A DNA stretch of 64,000 nt from Pseudoduganella umbonata (GCF_014192225.1 NZ_JACHXS010000011.1:62001-126000); one strand, 5' to 3'. Shown: positions 42,383-50,019, counted from the stretch's first letter. A program made the numbers and translations. The notes: generated from the letters alone by a model not told the origin.

Positions 42383-42709
42383 TTACTTGACGCGGATGTC
42401 GTTCTTCACCGACTTCACACCGTTCACGCCGCGGGCGATCTCGCCTGCCTTCGTGATGTCGCCAGGCTGGGCCACGAAGCCGGACAGCTGCACGGTGCCC
42501 TTGAACGTTTCCACGTTGATCTCGGTGGCCTTCAGGGTCGGCTCGTTGAAGATCGACGACTTCACCTTGGTGGTGATGACGGCGTCGTCGACATACTCGC
42601 CGGTGCCTTCCTTGGTGGCCGAGCCGGCGCAGCCGACGACGGTGAACACGGTGGCGGCAGTGAAGACGGCAGTGGCGATTTTTTGAGCAACGATATTTTT
42701 AGCGATCAT
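42383..42709 (-). CDS. BON-domain lipoprotein
   Basis: A 108-residue lipoprotein of the OsmY/BON type. The signal peptide ends in the lipobox TVVGC. The single BON domain begins VDDAVITTKVKSSIFNEPTL and ends GVNGVKSVKNDIRVK, with the expected GTVQLSGFV strand pair. BON domains bind phospholipid surfaces and stabilise the envelope under osmotic stress. AAGGAG lies seven bases before the ATG. A paralogue is at 49604-49915. Confidence 0.92.
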   Translation of the reverse strand: MIAKNIVAQKIATAVFTAATVFTVVGCAGSATKEGTGEYVDDAVITTKVKSSIFNEPTLKATEINVETFKGTVQLSGFVAQPGDITKAGEIARGVNGVKSVKNDIRVK

Positions 42710-42772
42710 GGTAGTACTCCTTCTTCGTGTTGTAAAAATGCCCGGAAACGAGCTTCTGACCAGCGGCCAACC

Positions 42773-43423
42773 TCAATAGCCGAACTGGGATTTCGCAGCC
42801 GCGACACACTGGTCTTTGGCCGTGCCGGCCAAGGCATCGCATTTTTCAGCGGCGACCTTGTACTCGGCGATTCGTTTATCCTCGCGCGCATCGCTGCGCG
42901 CCTCGATGACTTTCTTGTCCGCCCGCGCATCGGCCAGCGCCGCGGTACGGCTGGCCTTGGCCCGCTCCACGCACACGTCGCGCTCGTTGCCTTCCAATGC
43001 GGCGCAACGGGTACGGTCCAGCGCGAAGTCGGCATTGGCGATATCGATCCGCGCCTTCGTGTAGGCACGCAGCGTATTGCGGTACTGCGCCGTGGCATCG
43101 GCTTCTGCGCGCACCCGGGCGGCTTTCGCCTCGGCGATGCACACATCCTTCGGGTTGCCGGCGGCGGCATTGCAGCGTTCGCGTGCCGTCCTGTACTCGG
43201 CGGCGGCAGCCGTCTTCGCGTTCTCGAACAGCGCTTTAGCTTCCGGCGTGGCCGCCATGGCGGTACCAGCGCACAGGAGCATTGCGGCGATCCGGGTCAC
43301 GGCATGGAATGCCGCCCTTGCGGTACGCAACGGGCAACGTGCCGTGCTCATTGCCGCTTCGCCTGCCGCCCAGTCTGTCGCCTTGTCTGTCGCGCTGCCT
43401 GCCACGACAATTGCCGCCTTCAT
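42773..43423 (-). CDS. secreted protein with three C-x-C repeat units
   Basis: A 216-residue exported protein. After a long N-terminal region with a signal-like core (ITRIAAMLLCAGTAMAA) come three related units: CNAAAGNPKDVCIAEAK, CAALEGNERDVCVERAK and CDALAGTAKDQCVAAAK. Each has a Cys pair in helical, Ala/Arg/Lys-rich sequence, so disulfide-stapled helices are likely. The ATG ending at 43423 has GGAG upstream, but an ATG 24 codons later would give a more standard signal peptide. One such unit also occurs in the protein at 44513. I know no function for this family. Confidence 0.75.
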   Translation of the reverse strand: MKAAIVVAGSATDKATDWAAGEAAMSTARCPLRTARAAFHAVTRIAAMLLCAGTAMAATPEAKALFENAKTAAAAEYRTARERCNAAAGNPKDVCIAEAKAARVRAEADATAQYRNTLRAYTKARIDIANADFALDRTRCAALEGNERDVCVERAKASRTAALADARADKKVIEARSDAREDKRIAEYKVAAEKCDALAGTAKDQCVAAAKSQFGY

Positions 43424-43484
43424 GCCAATGACTCCGTACCTGTTTTCGATAGATCACAGTGTCCGCTACCCGCGCCCGGCGTTC

Positions 43485-43500
43485 TGTACGCTGGCGTACA
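43485..43500 (-). promoter_or_regulatory. Crp/Fnr-type palindrome, copy 4
   Basis: TGTACGC-TG-GCGTACA, a perfect palindrome apart from the two central bases, 62 bases before the Cys-repeat protein. GACACT at 43463-43458 on the minus strand could be its -10 box. Confidence 0.7.
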
Positions 43501-43684
43501 TTCAGTGCAAGTTTTGCAACAAAATACACGCGCAATCCAACTGAGCAATTAGCTGAGCAAAGCAACTCCGCAAACCAGCCGTGCAATCCAGCCAGGTAAT
43601 CCAGCCGAGCACTCAACAGCGCCATCGAACCGGGTCAGGTGCGCGTCCCGCTACAGGCGGCCCGGCCGTGGCTCGACAGGACAG

Positions 43685-43700
43685 GGTGCGGCATCGCACA
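43685..43700 (+). promoter_or_regulatory. Crp/Fnr-type palindrome, copy 5
   Basis: GGTGCGGCATCGCACA, one mismatch at position 1, 57 bases before the glycine-zipper lipoprotein. TAATCT at 43723-43728 is placed for a start 42 bases from its centre. Confidence 0.65.
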
Positions 43701-43756
43701 GACCCCGGCTGCGCTGCGGGACTAATCTGGCGCCACATCTTCGAGGAGGACTGAAC

Positions 43757-44200
43757 ATGAAACCAACTCACGCCTTGAGCGCAGCAATGGTCGCGGTCTC
43801 TCTGCTGGCCACGGGCTGCGCCAGCAATTACCCGACCGGCACCAACTACTCGACCCAGGCCGATGCTTCGACCTACGGCACGATCGAGAATATCCAGGTC
43901 GTGCGCGTGGATCCCGCTACCAGTGGTGCAGGTGCGGTAGCAGGCGGCCTGGTCGGCGCACTGGTGGGCAGCCAGGTCGGATCGGGCGGTGGCCGCACGG
44001 CCGCCACCGCCGCCGGAGCGATCGGCGGTGCCGTCGTCGGCAACCAGATCGAATCGAACCGCAATGCGCCGCACGACATGTACCAGATCAGCATCCGCCT
44101 GGATAACGGCGATTACCGCACCGTCAACCAGGACAGTGCCTACGACCTGCGCGTAGGCAGCCGCGTGCGGATGGTGGACGGCCGGGTCTACCGGTATTGA
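43757..44200 (+). CDS. glycine-zipper outer membrane lipoprotein (SlyB-like)
   Basis: A 147-residue lipoprotein. The signal ends in the lipobox LATGC. A 2TM glycine zipper (AGAVAGGLVGALVGSQVG, AAGAIGGAVVGNQIE) is followed by a C-terminal beta region (YQISIRLDNGDYRTVNQDSA, RVRMVDGRVYRY), the layout of SlyB/PcP-type proteins. SlyB-like lipoproteins stabilise outer membrane barrels under stress. GAGGAGG lies before the ATG and a regulon palindrome 57 bases upstream. It is related to the proteins at 50020 and 51353. Confidence 0.9.
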   Translation: MKPTHALSAAMVAVSLLATGCASNYPTGTNYSTQADASTYGTIENIQVVRVDPATSGAGAVAGGLVGALVGSQVGSGGGRTAATAAGAIGGAVVGNQIESNRNAPHDMYQISIRLDNGDYRTVNQDSAYDLRVGSRVRMVDGRVYRY

Positions 44201-44243
44201 CGGCGCGCCGCTGACTGCGCCCTAGACCCCCTGCACGGCTTCC

Positions 44244-44267
44244 CGGTGCGCTCCCTGCGGCGCACCG
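44244..44267. repeat. hairpin between the glycine-zipper and DUF3309 genes
   Basis: CGGTGCGC-N8-GCGCACCG, eight perfect base pairs without T-run. It may be a weak terminator or an unrelated operator before the DUF3309 gene. Confidence 0.5.
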
Positions 44268-44310
44268 CGAACGAGTCCAGGATTTACATTAACAACATAA
44301 AGGAGCAACC

Positions 44311-44463
44311 ATGGGCACCATTCTCTTGATCATTCTGGTACTCGTCCTGATCGGCGCACTGCCGACCTGGCCGCACAGCAGGAATTGGGGCTATGCCCCA
44401 AGCGGCATTGCCGGACTCATCGTCGTGGTCCTGCTGATCATGCTGTTGACAGGCAGGCTGTAA
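44311..44463 (+). CDS. DUF3309 family small membrane protein
   Basis: A 50-residue protein with two hydrophobic segments (ILLIILVLVLIGALPTW and GIAGLIVVVLLIMLL) joined by PHSRNWGYAPSG. This is the pattern of DUF3309 proteins, very small inner membrane proteins induced by stress in many proteobacteria. AAGGAG lies before the ATG. No function is known. A hairpin follows at 44471, and the Cys-repeat protein is next at 44513. Confidence 0.85.
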   Translation: MGTILLIILVLVLIGALPTWPHSRNWGYAPSGIAGLIVVVLLIMLLTGRL

Positions 44464-44470
44464 CGAAACA

Positions 44471-44499
44471 CGGGGCGCTGCGGCGCCCCGCTTGCTTTG
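44471..44499 (+). terminator. hairpin with weak T-run after DUF3309
   Basis: CGGGGCGC-TGCG-GCGCCCCG followed by CTTGCTTT. The stem is strong, the T-run broken. Confidence 0.55.
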
Positions 44500-44512
44500 A
44501 GGAGGGAACGTC

Positions 44513-44893
44513 ATGAAACGATCGATCATCGGCGCCATGCTGGCCGCCGGGCTTGCCGCTGGTTTTGCCGGATCGGGCAGTACTGCCGCGGCACAAAGCA
44601 CCTCGCCCGCCATGGCGCAGCAACAGCAGCGTGAAATCGCCCGCGGCGACCCGGCGCGCTGGATGAAGGGCGACGGCACGGAGCAGGCGCAGCTTGCCAC
44701 CAAGCGCAAGGAAATCGGCGCGGCACTGAACGAAGCACTGAACGACTGCAAGGCGAGCGCCGGCGCCGAGCGCAAGGCCTGCGTGCGCGAGGCGCGCGAA
44801 ACCTACAGCCGCGACATGGCCAATGCGAAGGAACTGGTGGCGCAGTCGAACGGGATGGGTGGCGTGTACGACACCGCCGGGCCGTCGGAATAA
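44513..44893 (+). CDS. secreted protein with one C-x-C repeat unit
   Basis: A 126-residue exported protein with a signal peptide (SIIGAMLAAGLAAGFAGSG, then AAAQ). The helical, charged body ends with CKASAGAERKACVREARETY, the same unit that occurs three times in the protein at 42773. GAGGAG precedes the ATG. The two proteins flank the glycine-zipper lipoprotein within 1.8 kb, so they probably arose by local duplication. No function is known. Confidence 0.8.
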   Translation: MKRSIIGAMLAAGLAAGFAGSGSTAAAQSTSPAMAQQQQREIARGDPARWMKGDGTEQAQLATKRKEIGAALNEALNDCKASAGAERKACVREARETYSRDMANAKELVAQSNGMGGVYDTAGPSE

Positions 44894-44925
44894 GACGCCA
44901 GGCCGCCCTTCTGTCCCGCTGCGTG

Positions 44926-46125
44926 TCAGCCCGCTGTCGCCTTGACGCCGAGCGGCAACTGCGGCGCGCCGGCAGCCGGCGAATCGGGCAGCGGCGGCAG
45001 TTCGTGCACGACCAGTGGAGTGTCTTCCGACACGTGCGCCAGCCAGCCAGCCGCGCCGATCGCGCGCAGCGCATCGGCATACCCCTGGTTCCAGCGCCAT
45101 TGCACGGAGCCTTGCGAGAAATTGATGTCCTTCAGCGCCATGTGCCAGTCGTGGCCCGCATAGGGAACGCGGACCACGTGCAGCGTGGTGTCGCAGCCCA
45201 GTTCGGCCAGGTCGCGCGCATGCTCCGCACTGCGCTGCTGCGGCGGCATCGATGCGTACAGCTCGCGCAGCTTCTGCTGCAGGCGGCGCGTCTTCACGTA
45301 ATCGTCGAGGTTGCGCTGCGAACGGGAAGCGAACGTCACGTCCTTCTGCCGCGTCTGCACCTCTTCCAGCGTATCGGGCTCGGGCCCCTGCGCGCTCCAC
45401 AGGTCGACCATGAAGCACAGCGTGTCGACCGGCCGGTGCGTATCGTCCAGCACGGTCTGCAGCGGCGTGTTCGAATACAGGCCGCCATCCCAGTACAGCT
45501 CGCCATCGATGCGCACGGCCGCGAAACCCGGCGGCAAGGCGCCGCTGGCCCGGATATGGTCGGCGGTAATGTGGCCGGGGTCGAGGCTGTCGAAGCTGAC
45601 CAGGCTCCCGGTCGACACGCGTAGCGCGTTGACGGTGAGACGCATGCCTTCGGGGCTGTTCAGCACATCGAAGTCGACCAGCTCTTCCAGCGTTGCATTC
45701 AACTCTTCGGTGTCATAGAAGCTGGCCTGCTCGGCGGGCACCCGCAGCCCGAAGCCGAACGGGCTGAACGGGCGTGGCCGGAAGAAACCGCGGATGCCGG
45801 AAACCATCGCCTGCAGCGTCGACAGCCGGATGTTCTGGCGCCGCTGCGCCTCGCTCATCCATTTCGGATCGTAGGGATCGCGCTGCGACATGCGGTCCCA
45901 GAACTCCCTGATCCGCTCCAGCCGGTGTTCCTCGCGATTGCCGGCCAGCAGCGCGGCATTGATCGCACCGATCGACGTACCGACCACCCAGTCCGGCGTC
46001 AGGCCGTGTTCGTGCAGCGCCTGGTACACCCCGGCCTGGTAGGCGCCGAGCGCGCCGCCGCCCTGCAGCACCAGCACGACGCGCATGCCGTTCGGGTTCA
46101 GTGGATGGGAATCCGCATCGCTCAA
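44926..46125 (-). CDS. patatin-like phospholipase
   Basis: A ~399-residue patatin. VLVLQGGGALGAYQAGVYQAL has the oxyanion hole, GTSIGAIN the GxSxG nucleophile, and DGGLYSNTPL the catalytic Asp of the Ser-Asp dyad. The remaining ~200 residues include a helical C-terminal region (LQQKLRELYASMPPQQRSAE) seen in DUF3734-containing patatins. The best start is a TTG at 46125, because GGAGG lies seven bases before it; earlier ATG or TTG codons at 46161 and 46173 have no such site. Substrates are likely membrane phospholipids or PHA-granule lipids. Confidence 0.88.
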   Translation of the reverse strand: MSDADSHPLNPNGMRVVLVLQGGGALGAYQAGVYQALHEHGLTPDWVVGTSIGAINAALLAGNREEHRLERIREFWDRMSQRDPYDPKWMSEAQRRQNIRLSTLQAMVSGIRGFFRPRPFSPFGFGLRVPAEQASFYDTEELNATLEELVDFDVLNSPEGMRLTVNALRVSTGSLVSFDSLDPGHITADHIRASGALPPGFAAVRIDGELYWDGGLYSNTPLQTVLDDTHRPVDTLCFMVDLWSAQGPEPDTLEEVQTRQKDVTFASRSQRNLDDYVKTRRLQQKLRELYASMPPQQRSAEHARDLAELGCDTTLHVVRVPYAGHDWHMALKDINFSQGSVQWRWNQGYADALRAIGAAGWLAHVSEDTPLVVHELPPLPDSPAAGAPQLPLGVKATAG

Positions 46126-46215
46126 GCCGTACCTCCGGGAGTTGATGGCATCGGCAGGCATTGTAGCGTGCAAATTCCATGCTTACCGAGAACGCCGCTA
46201 AAACGGCCGAGCCGC

Positions 46216-46245
46216 AAAAAAAACGCCGCGGAATCCGCGGCGTTT
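46216..46245 (-). terminator. terminator of the minus-strand operon 46266-47372
   Basis: Read on the minus strand: AAACGCCGCGG-ATT-CCGCGGCGTTT followed by a run of T (A8 on the plus strand). It lies 21 bases after the last gene of the operon. Confidence 0.88.
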
Positions 46246-46265
46246 CGGGGGCGAAGCGTGATGGC

Positions 46266-46649
46266 TTACAGCGAACCACTCTGCTTGCGCTTGTAGATCC
46301 ACGCGCCGAGCGCGGCCAGTACGGCACCCACGCCGATGGCCGGCTTCACCAGGCGCTTGCGCGAGATGAACGAGCCCACCGACATGGCGATCGGCATGAT
46401 CGTCTTGTAGTTGGCAAGCAGTCCACCGGCGCCGGCTGCCGCCGCGGTGCCGCCGATGACGCCGGCGAGCCGCGTCTGCACCGTGCCGACGGCCAGGTCG
46501 ACAGCGCCGTGCAGCAGCACCTCGGGGTGCAGCGCCTGCGCCATGTTGTGCTTGCCGGCCAGTACGCCGATGCGGTACAGCTCACCTTCCTTGATCAGCC
46601 GCGCCTTCGCGGCATCGCGTGCGGCCTTGCGTTGTACGTCGTCGCTCAT
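46266..46649 (-). CDS. hypothetical membrane protein of the DUF883-holin operon
   Basis: A 127-residue protein with a charged helical start (RKAARDAAKARLIKEGELYR), a Gly/Ala-rich hydrophobic region (AGVIGGTAAAAGAGGLLANY) and two C-terminal hydrophobic segments ending KRKQSGSL. In YqjD-YqjE-YqjK type operons the third gene encodes a small membrane protein of this layout, but the sequence is longer than YqjK. It follows the holin-like gene by ten bases and closes the operon. Confidence 0.75.
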   Translation of the reverse strand: MSDDVQRKAARDAAKARLIKEGELYRIGVLAGKHNMAQALHPEVLLHGAVDLAVGTVQTRLAGVIGGTAAAAGAGGLLANYKTIMPIAMSVGSFISRKRLVKPAIGVGAVLAALGAWIYKRKQSGSL

Positions 46650-46659
46650 CGCATTCCTT

Positions 46660-47049
46660 TCACAGCAGCATGTCGCGGTCGGCCTTCAGTTCCGCCATCG
46701 TTGCCGGCAGCGCCAGCGAACCATCGCGAATCTTGGCCATCGCCGCCTTCACGAGAAGGTAGGCAATCACCACGAAGACCACGGCAAGGATCAGCAGGAT
46801 CTTCCAGCCCAGTGCGTCCCACAGCAGGAACACCAGGGTCGCGGTGCCAAAGGCGATCGCAAACCACGCCGCCAGGATCGACAGTGCAAACAGCACGGCC
46901 AGCCGGACGAGATGATCACGGACCTCCGACAGTTCCGCCACCGCCAGTTCGAGGCGGGACAGGACAAGACGCAGCGCGTTCTTGACCAGGCCCGACAACG
47001 AACCGAACAGGCCGGGAGCGCGCGGTTCGGTATGCTCGGAGTGCTCCAT
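46660..47049 (-). CDS. phage holin superfamily (YqjE-like) membrane protein
   Basis: A 129-residue membrane protein of the Actinobacterial phage holin/YqjE family. Two long hydrophobic helices (LVRLAVLFALSILAAWFAIA and KILLILAVVFVVIAYLLV) lie between a helical N-terminus and an acidic C-terminus. Despite the family name it is not a prophage gene; in E. coli yqjE is chromosomal, next to the ribosome-associated yqjD, and RpoS-dependent. It follows the DUF883 gene by 20 bases. Confidence 0.88.
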   Translation of the reverse strand: MEHSEHTEPRAPGLFGSLSGLVKNALRLVLSRLELAVAELSEVRDHLVRLAVLFALSILAAWFAIAFGTATLVFLLWDALGWKILLILAVVFVVIAYLLVKAAMAKIRDGSLALPATMAELKADRDMLL

Positions 47050-47069
47050 GGCGTCTCCCAGTTCCGGGC

Positions 47070-47372
47070 TTATTTACGGCCCAGGATCACACCGACCAGC
47101 AGGCCGACGCCCGCCGCAACGGCGATCGAGCGCCACGGATTCTCCTTCACATACACATCGGTGGTGGCGGCAACCTGCTTGCCCGTTTCAACCGCTTTCA
47201 CCTGTGCGTCCTGGGCCTTTGCCAGCGCCGTATCCAGCGCGCGCATGCCGCGGCCGCGCAGTTCTTCCGCCTTTTCGCCAGTCAGTGCGGTGGCGGCAGT
47301 GAACAGGGCTTGTGCGTCTTTGACCAGGGTTTTCACGTCGTTGTTGACGGTACTGATGTTATTTTCCAGCAT
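47070..47372 (-). CDS. DUF883 family protein (ElaB/YqjD-like)
   Basis: A 100-residue tail-anchored protein. A helical N-terminal part (VNNDVKTLVKDAQALFTAAT, LRGRGMRALDTALAKAQDAQ) is followed by the conserved VYVKENPWRSIAVAAGVGLLVG motif and a short basic C-terminus GRK. ElaB and YqjD bind stationary-phase ribosomes and anchor them at the inner membrane. AAAAGGAG precedes the ATG. It is the first gene of the three-gene operon ending at 46266. Confidence 0.92.
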   Translation of the reverse strand: MLENNISTVNNDVKTLVKDAQALFTAATALTGEKAEELRGRGMRALDTALAKAQDAQVKAVETGKQVAATTDVYVKENPWRSIAVAAGVGLLVGVILGRK

Positions 47373-47423
47373 GATTAAAAGCTCCTTTTCACAGTGTTGA
47401 GTATCAACTTTACAACGGCATGC

Positions 47424-47960
47424 TCATTCGAGCAAATCGCGCATATCGTCCGCGTGCTCTTCTTCCTCGGCCATGATCCTGACGAGCAGCTGCGAGGTCA
47501 CGGGATCGGTGTCGCCGATCCTTTCGATCATCTGCCGGTAGGCTTCGATCGCCACGCGCTCGGCAATCAGGTTGGCCCGAATCATCGACTGGACTTCCAG
47601 CGAGTCATCGTATTCCGCATGGCTGCGCTCGTGCAGCGTGGCCGGGTTATAGTCGGGCGCGCCGTTCAGCTGTACGATGCGCTCGGCCAGCCAGTCGGCA
47701 TGCTTTTCTTCTTCGCCGGCATGCTCGAGGAACTCGGCCTTGACGGCCGCATTGTTCTTGCCGCTGACGGTGTAGTAATGCCGCTTGTAGCGGTTGATGC
47801 AGACGAGCTCGGTTGCGAGCGCGTCGTTCAGCATCTTCAGCACGGCTTCGCGGTCGCCCTTGTAGCCTGCCGTGACCGGGCCGTCCGACAGGTTCTGTGC
47901 GGCGGCGCGGATGGCCGCGGTATCGATACCGCTGGCCTGGGTGGGGGTCGTTTCGGACAT
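47424..47960 (-). CDS. ferritin-like (bacterioferritin-type) protein
   Basis: A 178-residue four-helix ferritin-like protein. Iron-site motifs are recognisable: LATELVCINRYKRHYYTVSG with the first Glu, EFLEHAGEEEKHADWLAERI (ExxH), and RIMAEEEEHADDMRDLL (ExxH) near the C-terminus. The haem-binding Met of true bacterioferritin is not evident, so it may be a non-haem bacterioferritin or a Dps-like mini-ferritin. I start at the ATG ending at 47960, with AAGGAA upstream, and reject the 24-residue extension. It stands between the DUF883 operon and the OmpA-DUF4398 pair. Confidence 0.88.
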   Translation of the reverse strand: MSETTPTQASGIDTAAIRAAAQNLSDGPVTAGYKGDREAVLKMLNDALATELVCINRYKRHYYTVSGKNNAAVKAEFLEHAGEEEKHADWLAERIVQLNGAPDYNPATLHERSHAEYDDSLEVQSMIRANLIAERVAIEAYRQMIERIGDTDPVTSQLLVRIMAEEEEHADDMRDLLE

Positions 47961-47979
47961 GGTGTTCCTTTCGGTGAAA

Positions 47980-48870
47980 TCAGCGACGTGCCTGGATCGG
48001 CTTGCCCGGTTCGGACAGCACGATCTCGACACGGCGGTTCAGCTGGCGGTCGCCCGCCGTCTCATTGCCGGCCACGGGATAGGCTTCGCCATAGCCCCGC
48101 ACTTCCACGCGGGAGCGGTCGATGCCGGCCTGCGACAGTGCGCTGCGCACCGCTTCGGCACGGCGCTGCGACAGTTCGAGATTGTGGGCGGTGGAACCGG
48201 TGCTGTCGGTGAAGCCTTCGATCAGCACGGTACGGTCGGTGTTTTCGCGCAGCACCGTGGCGAGCTTCTGCACGGTGGCCTGCCCGCCCGACGTCAGCAC
48301 GGCCTGGTCGACATTGAACAGCACGTCGCCCAGCGTGATGATGGTGCCGCGCTCGGTCTGCTTGGCTTGCAGCTCGGCCAGTTGCGCTGCCAGGGCCTGG
48401 GACTGGGCCTGCGCGCTTTGCGTGGCGGCGTTGGCCTGCTCGGCGCGGGCACGTGCCGCTTCGGCCTCGGCCTGCGCCTGTTCGGCGGAACGCTTGGCCG
48501 CTTCGGCTTCGGCGGTACGGGCCTGCAGGCGTACCTGCTCGCGCTCCTGCGATGACTGCTTCAGGTCCACCTCGGCCTTGCGGGCGCGTGCCACTTCCTG
48601 CGCGGTGCCGATCTTCTGCTTGGCGACATAGGCCAGCTGGTCGATCTTCTCGATCTTTTCCCGCTCGGCGGCTGCATTGTTGGCGGCATTCAGTGCCGCG
48701 GTCGCGTCGTTGAATTCGCGTACCGCGTATTCCTTGACGGCGCTGTTGGCCTGCGCCGCCTCGTAATCGCTGCGCGCCTGGTCGAGCGTGCTGGTGGTCA
48801 GCGGCGTGGAGCTACAGGCGGAAAGTGCAATGGCCAGCGACAGCAGCACAGGGGTGAACGTACGTTTCAT
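47980..48870 (-). CDS. OmpA-domain lipoprotein with DUF4398 coiled-coil region
   Basis: A 296-residue lipoprotein. The lipobox is ALSAC, followed by a DUF4398-like segment (LDQARSDYEAAQANSAVKEY). A long Ala/Glu/Gln coiled coil (residues ~85-165, with AEAEAAKRSAEQAQAEAEAA) leads to an OmpA peptidoglycan-binding domain (GDVLFNVDQAVLTSGGQATV, IEGFTDSTGSTAHNLELSQR, LNRRVEIV). It probably bridges the outer membrane and peptidoglycan. It follows the DUF4398 protein gene at 48882 by 11 bases, so the two are co-transcribed. Confidence 0.9.
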   Translation of the reverse strand: MKRTFTPVLLSLAIALSACSSTPLTTSTLDQARSDYEAAQANSAVKEYAVREFNDATAALNAANNAAAEREKIEKIDQLAYVAKQKIGTAQEVARARKAEVDLKQSSQEREQVRLQARTAEAEAAKRSAEQAQAEAEAARARAEQANAATQSAQAQSQALAAQLAELQAKQTERGTIITLGDVLFNVDQAVLTSGGQATVQKLATVLRENTDRTVLIEGFTDSTGSTAHNLELSQRRAEAVRSALSQAGIDRSRVEVRGYGEAYPVAGNETAGDRQLNRRVEIVLSEPGKPIQARR

Positions 48871-48881
48871 GGGGCTCCTCC

Positions 48882-49256
48882 TTACTGTTGTTTGTTGGCG
48901 CGGTCGAGTTCTTCGCGCAGCACACGGACGTTTTCCTGCACCTCATTCGCGGCGCTGGTCGCCTTGGCGGAGGTGGCTTTGCTCTGGGCCAGCTTCGCAT
49001 CGGCCTGTGCCTGCTGCGAAAGGTCGGAGGCCAGCTTGTAGTCCTTGTCCGCCAGCGCGCGGCTGGCTTGCTGCAGCTTCTCGCGGGCAGCCAGCAGTTC
49101 AGCGGGCGCCAGCTCGGCGGCGCCGGCCTGTGCGGCATTCTCGACGGCTGCGCGCGATACGGCGACATCGGCGGTGGCCGGGGTTTTCTGGCTGGCGCAG
49201 GCCGACAGCAGGACGGCGGTCGCACACAGCATTGGCAAGGTGTAGCGAGGGCTCAT
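48882..49256 (-). CDS. DUF4398 domain lipoprotein
   Basis: A 124-residue lipoprotein with the lipobox LLSAC and a DUF4398 domain (AVENAAQAGAAELAPAELLA, REKLQQASRALADKDYKLAS), then a short coiled coil (NVRVLREELDRANKQ). The domain matches the first part of the OmpA protein it precedes in the operon, so the two may pair by coiled coils. I start at the ATG ending at 49256 with GAGGAG upstream. TATAAC on the minus strand (49316-49311) and a regulon palindrome (49339) form its promoter. Confidence 0.88.
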   Translation of the reverse strand: MSPRYTLPMLCATAVLLSACASQKTPATADVAVSRAAVENAAQAGAAELAPAELLAAREKLQQASRALADKDYKLASDLSQQAQADAKLAQSKATSAKATSAANEVQENVRVLREELDRANKQQ

Positions 49257-49310
49257 TCTTTTTCTCCTCAAAAGTTAGTTGAATCCGACTGGTTTGCGGA
49301 ACGTAGTGAA

Positions 49311-49316
49311 GTTATA
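49311..49316 (-). promoter_or_regulatory. -10 box of the DUF4398-OmpA operon
   Basis: TATAAC on the minus strand. The predicted start near 49304 lies 42 bases from the centre of the palindrome at 49339-49354, the class II activator spacing. Confidence 0.6.
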
Positions 49317-49338
49317 GCCGAATGAACAACTTGCTATC

Positions 49339-49354
49339 GGTACGGTGCCGCACA
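49339..49354 (-). promoter_or_regulatory. Crp/Fnr-type palindrome, copy 6
   Basis: GGTACGGTGCCGCACA, one mismatch at position 1, 83 bases before the DUF4398 gene and at about -42 of its likely start site. Confidence 0.68.
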
Positions 49355-49398
49355 TAAGGGAGATGGCCGTTGCAAAGGCGCACTGGAGTGCACGCCAG

Positions 49399-49414
49399 CG
49401 TGCGGCACCGCACA
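49399..49414. promoter_or_regulatory. Crp/Fnr-type palindrome, copy 7
   Basis: CGTGCGGCACCGCACA, one mismatch at position 1, midway between copies 6 and 8. Confidence 0.6.
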
Positions 49415-49499
49415 CTGTGGTGGCTGCCTTGCCGCGACAGTGCGATGCCGCAGCTTGCAAGGTTAAACTAGGCAATACAAAGGTAACAATTCGTTACTG

Positions 49500-49515
49500 C
49501 GTGCGTTCGCGAACA
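49500..49515 (+). promoter_or_regulatory. Crp/Fnr-type palindrome, copy 8
   Basis: CGTGCGTTCGCGAACA, one mismatch at position 1, 89 bases before the BON gene. Followed by a TCTTAA box near 49534-49539, as in copy 3. Confidence 0.6.
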
Positions 49516-49603
49516 GTTCGGTTTATACCGTTTTCTTAAGCTCGTTCCATCGGTGCGGACCTAGTGACGCTAGTGCCGCCCCCTTTCAAACGAGGAGCGA
49601 GCC

Positions 49604-49915
49604 ATGAACAACCTGACTTCCCCGACGACCGTCCTGTCCGGCATCGTATTGGCGATGCTGGTGGCCTGTGCATCCGTCGACGTGTCGCCTCCAGCCAGCG
49701 TGGAGATGAGCGACAGCGCGCTGACCACCAACGTGCGGGCCGGCCTGGCCAGCCAGCCGGGCCTGAATCCCGCCGACATCATGGTGGAAGCGTATGACGG
49801 CGAAGTTCGCCTGTCCGGCTTTGCCGCCAGCGCCGACGAGGCCGAAAAGGCGGTGGCGGCGGCACGCAGCATCAGCGGCGTGAAAGTCGTCCGGAACGAC
49901 CTGAAAGTAAAGTAA
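49604..49915 (+). CDS. BON-domain lipoprotein, second copy
   Basis: A 103-residue lipoprotein with the lipobox LVAC and one BON domain (MSDSALTTNVRAGLASQPGL, then EVRLSGFAASADEAEKAVAA and VKVVRNDLKVK). It is a paralogue of the protein at 42383 and the same length class. GAGGAG precedes the ATG. It is 104 bases upstream of a glycine-zipper lipoprotein gene with no terminator between, so they may be co-transcribed. A regulon palindrome lies upstream. Confidence 0.9.
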   Translation: MNNLTSPTTVLSGIVLAMLVACASVDVSPPASVEMSDSALTTNVRAGLASQPGLNPADIMVEAYDGEVRLSGFAASADEAEKAVAAARSISGVKVVRNDLKVK

Positions 49916-50019
49916 GGGCAAGCAGGGTCGAACAGGCAAGTCAGGGTGAAGTCACGGCGATGCCGGCACGACCGGAACGCTCCATCAACTTCGCTGGGCA
50001 ATTTATGAAGGAGTGCATC

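Larger units (their letters stand above)
43424..43756. other. divergent intergenic region with two Crp/Fnr-type palindromes
   Basis: No gene is supported. It holds one palindrome facing each gene (43485, 43685) and between them an imperfect repeat tract (AATCCAGCC-type units, 43580-43615). Confidence 0.6.
49257..49603. other. divergent control region with three Crp/Fnr-type palindromes
   Basis: No gene is supported. Palindromes at 49339, 49399 and 49500 lie between the DUF4398 and BON genes. The first has a TATAAC -10 box for the DUF4398 gene; the last has a TTAAG-type box toward the BON gene. The middle copy may serve as an auxiliary site. Confidence 0.65.

Noticed and set aside
46660..47049. 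Phage holin-like gene as evidence of a prophage
   Set aside because: It is a YqjE-type stress protein next to a DUF883 gene, and no phage structural, lysis or integrase gene is present.
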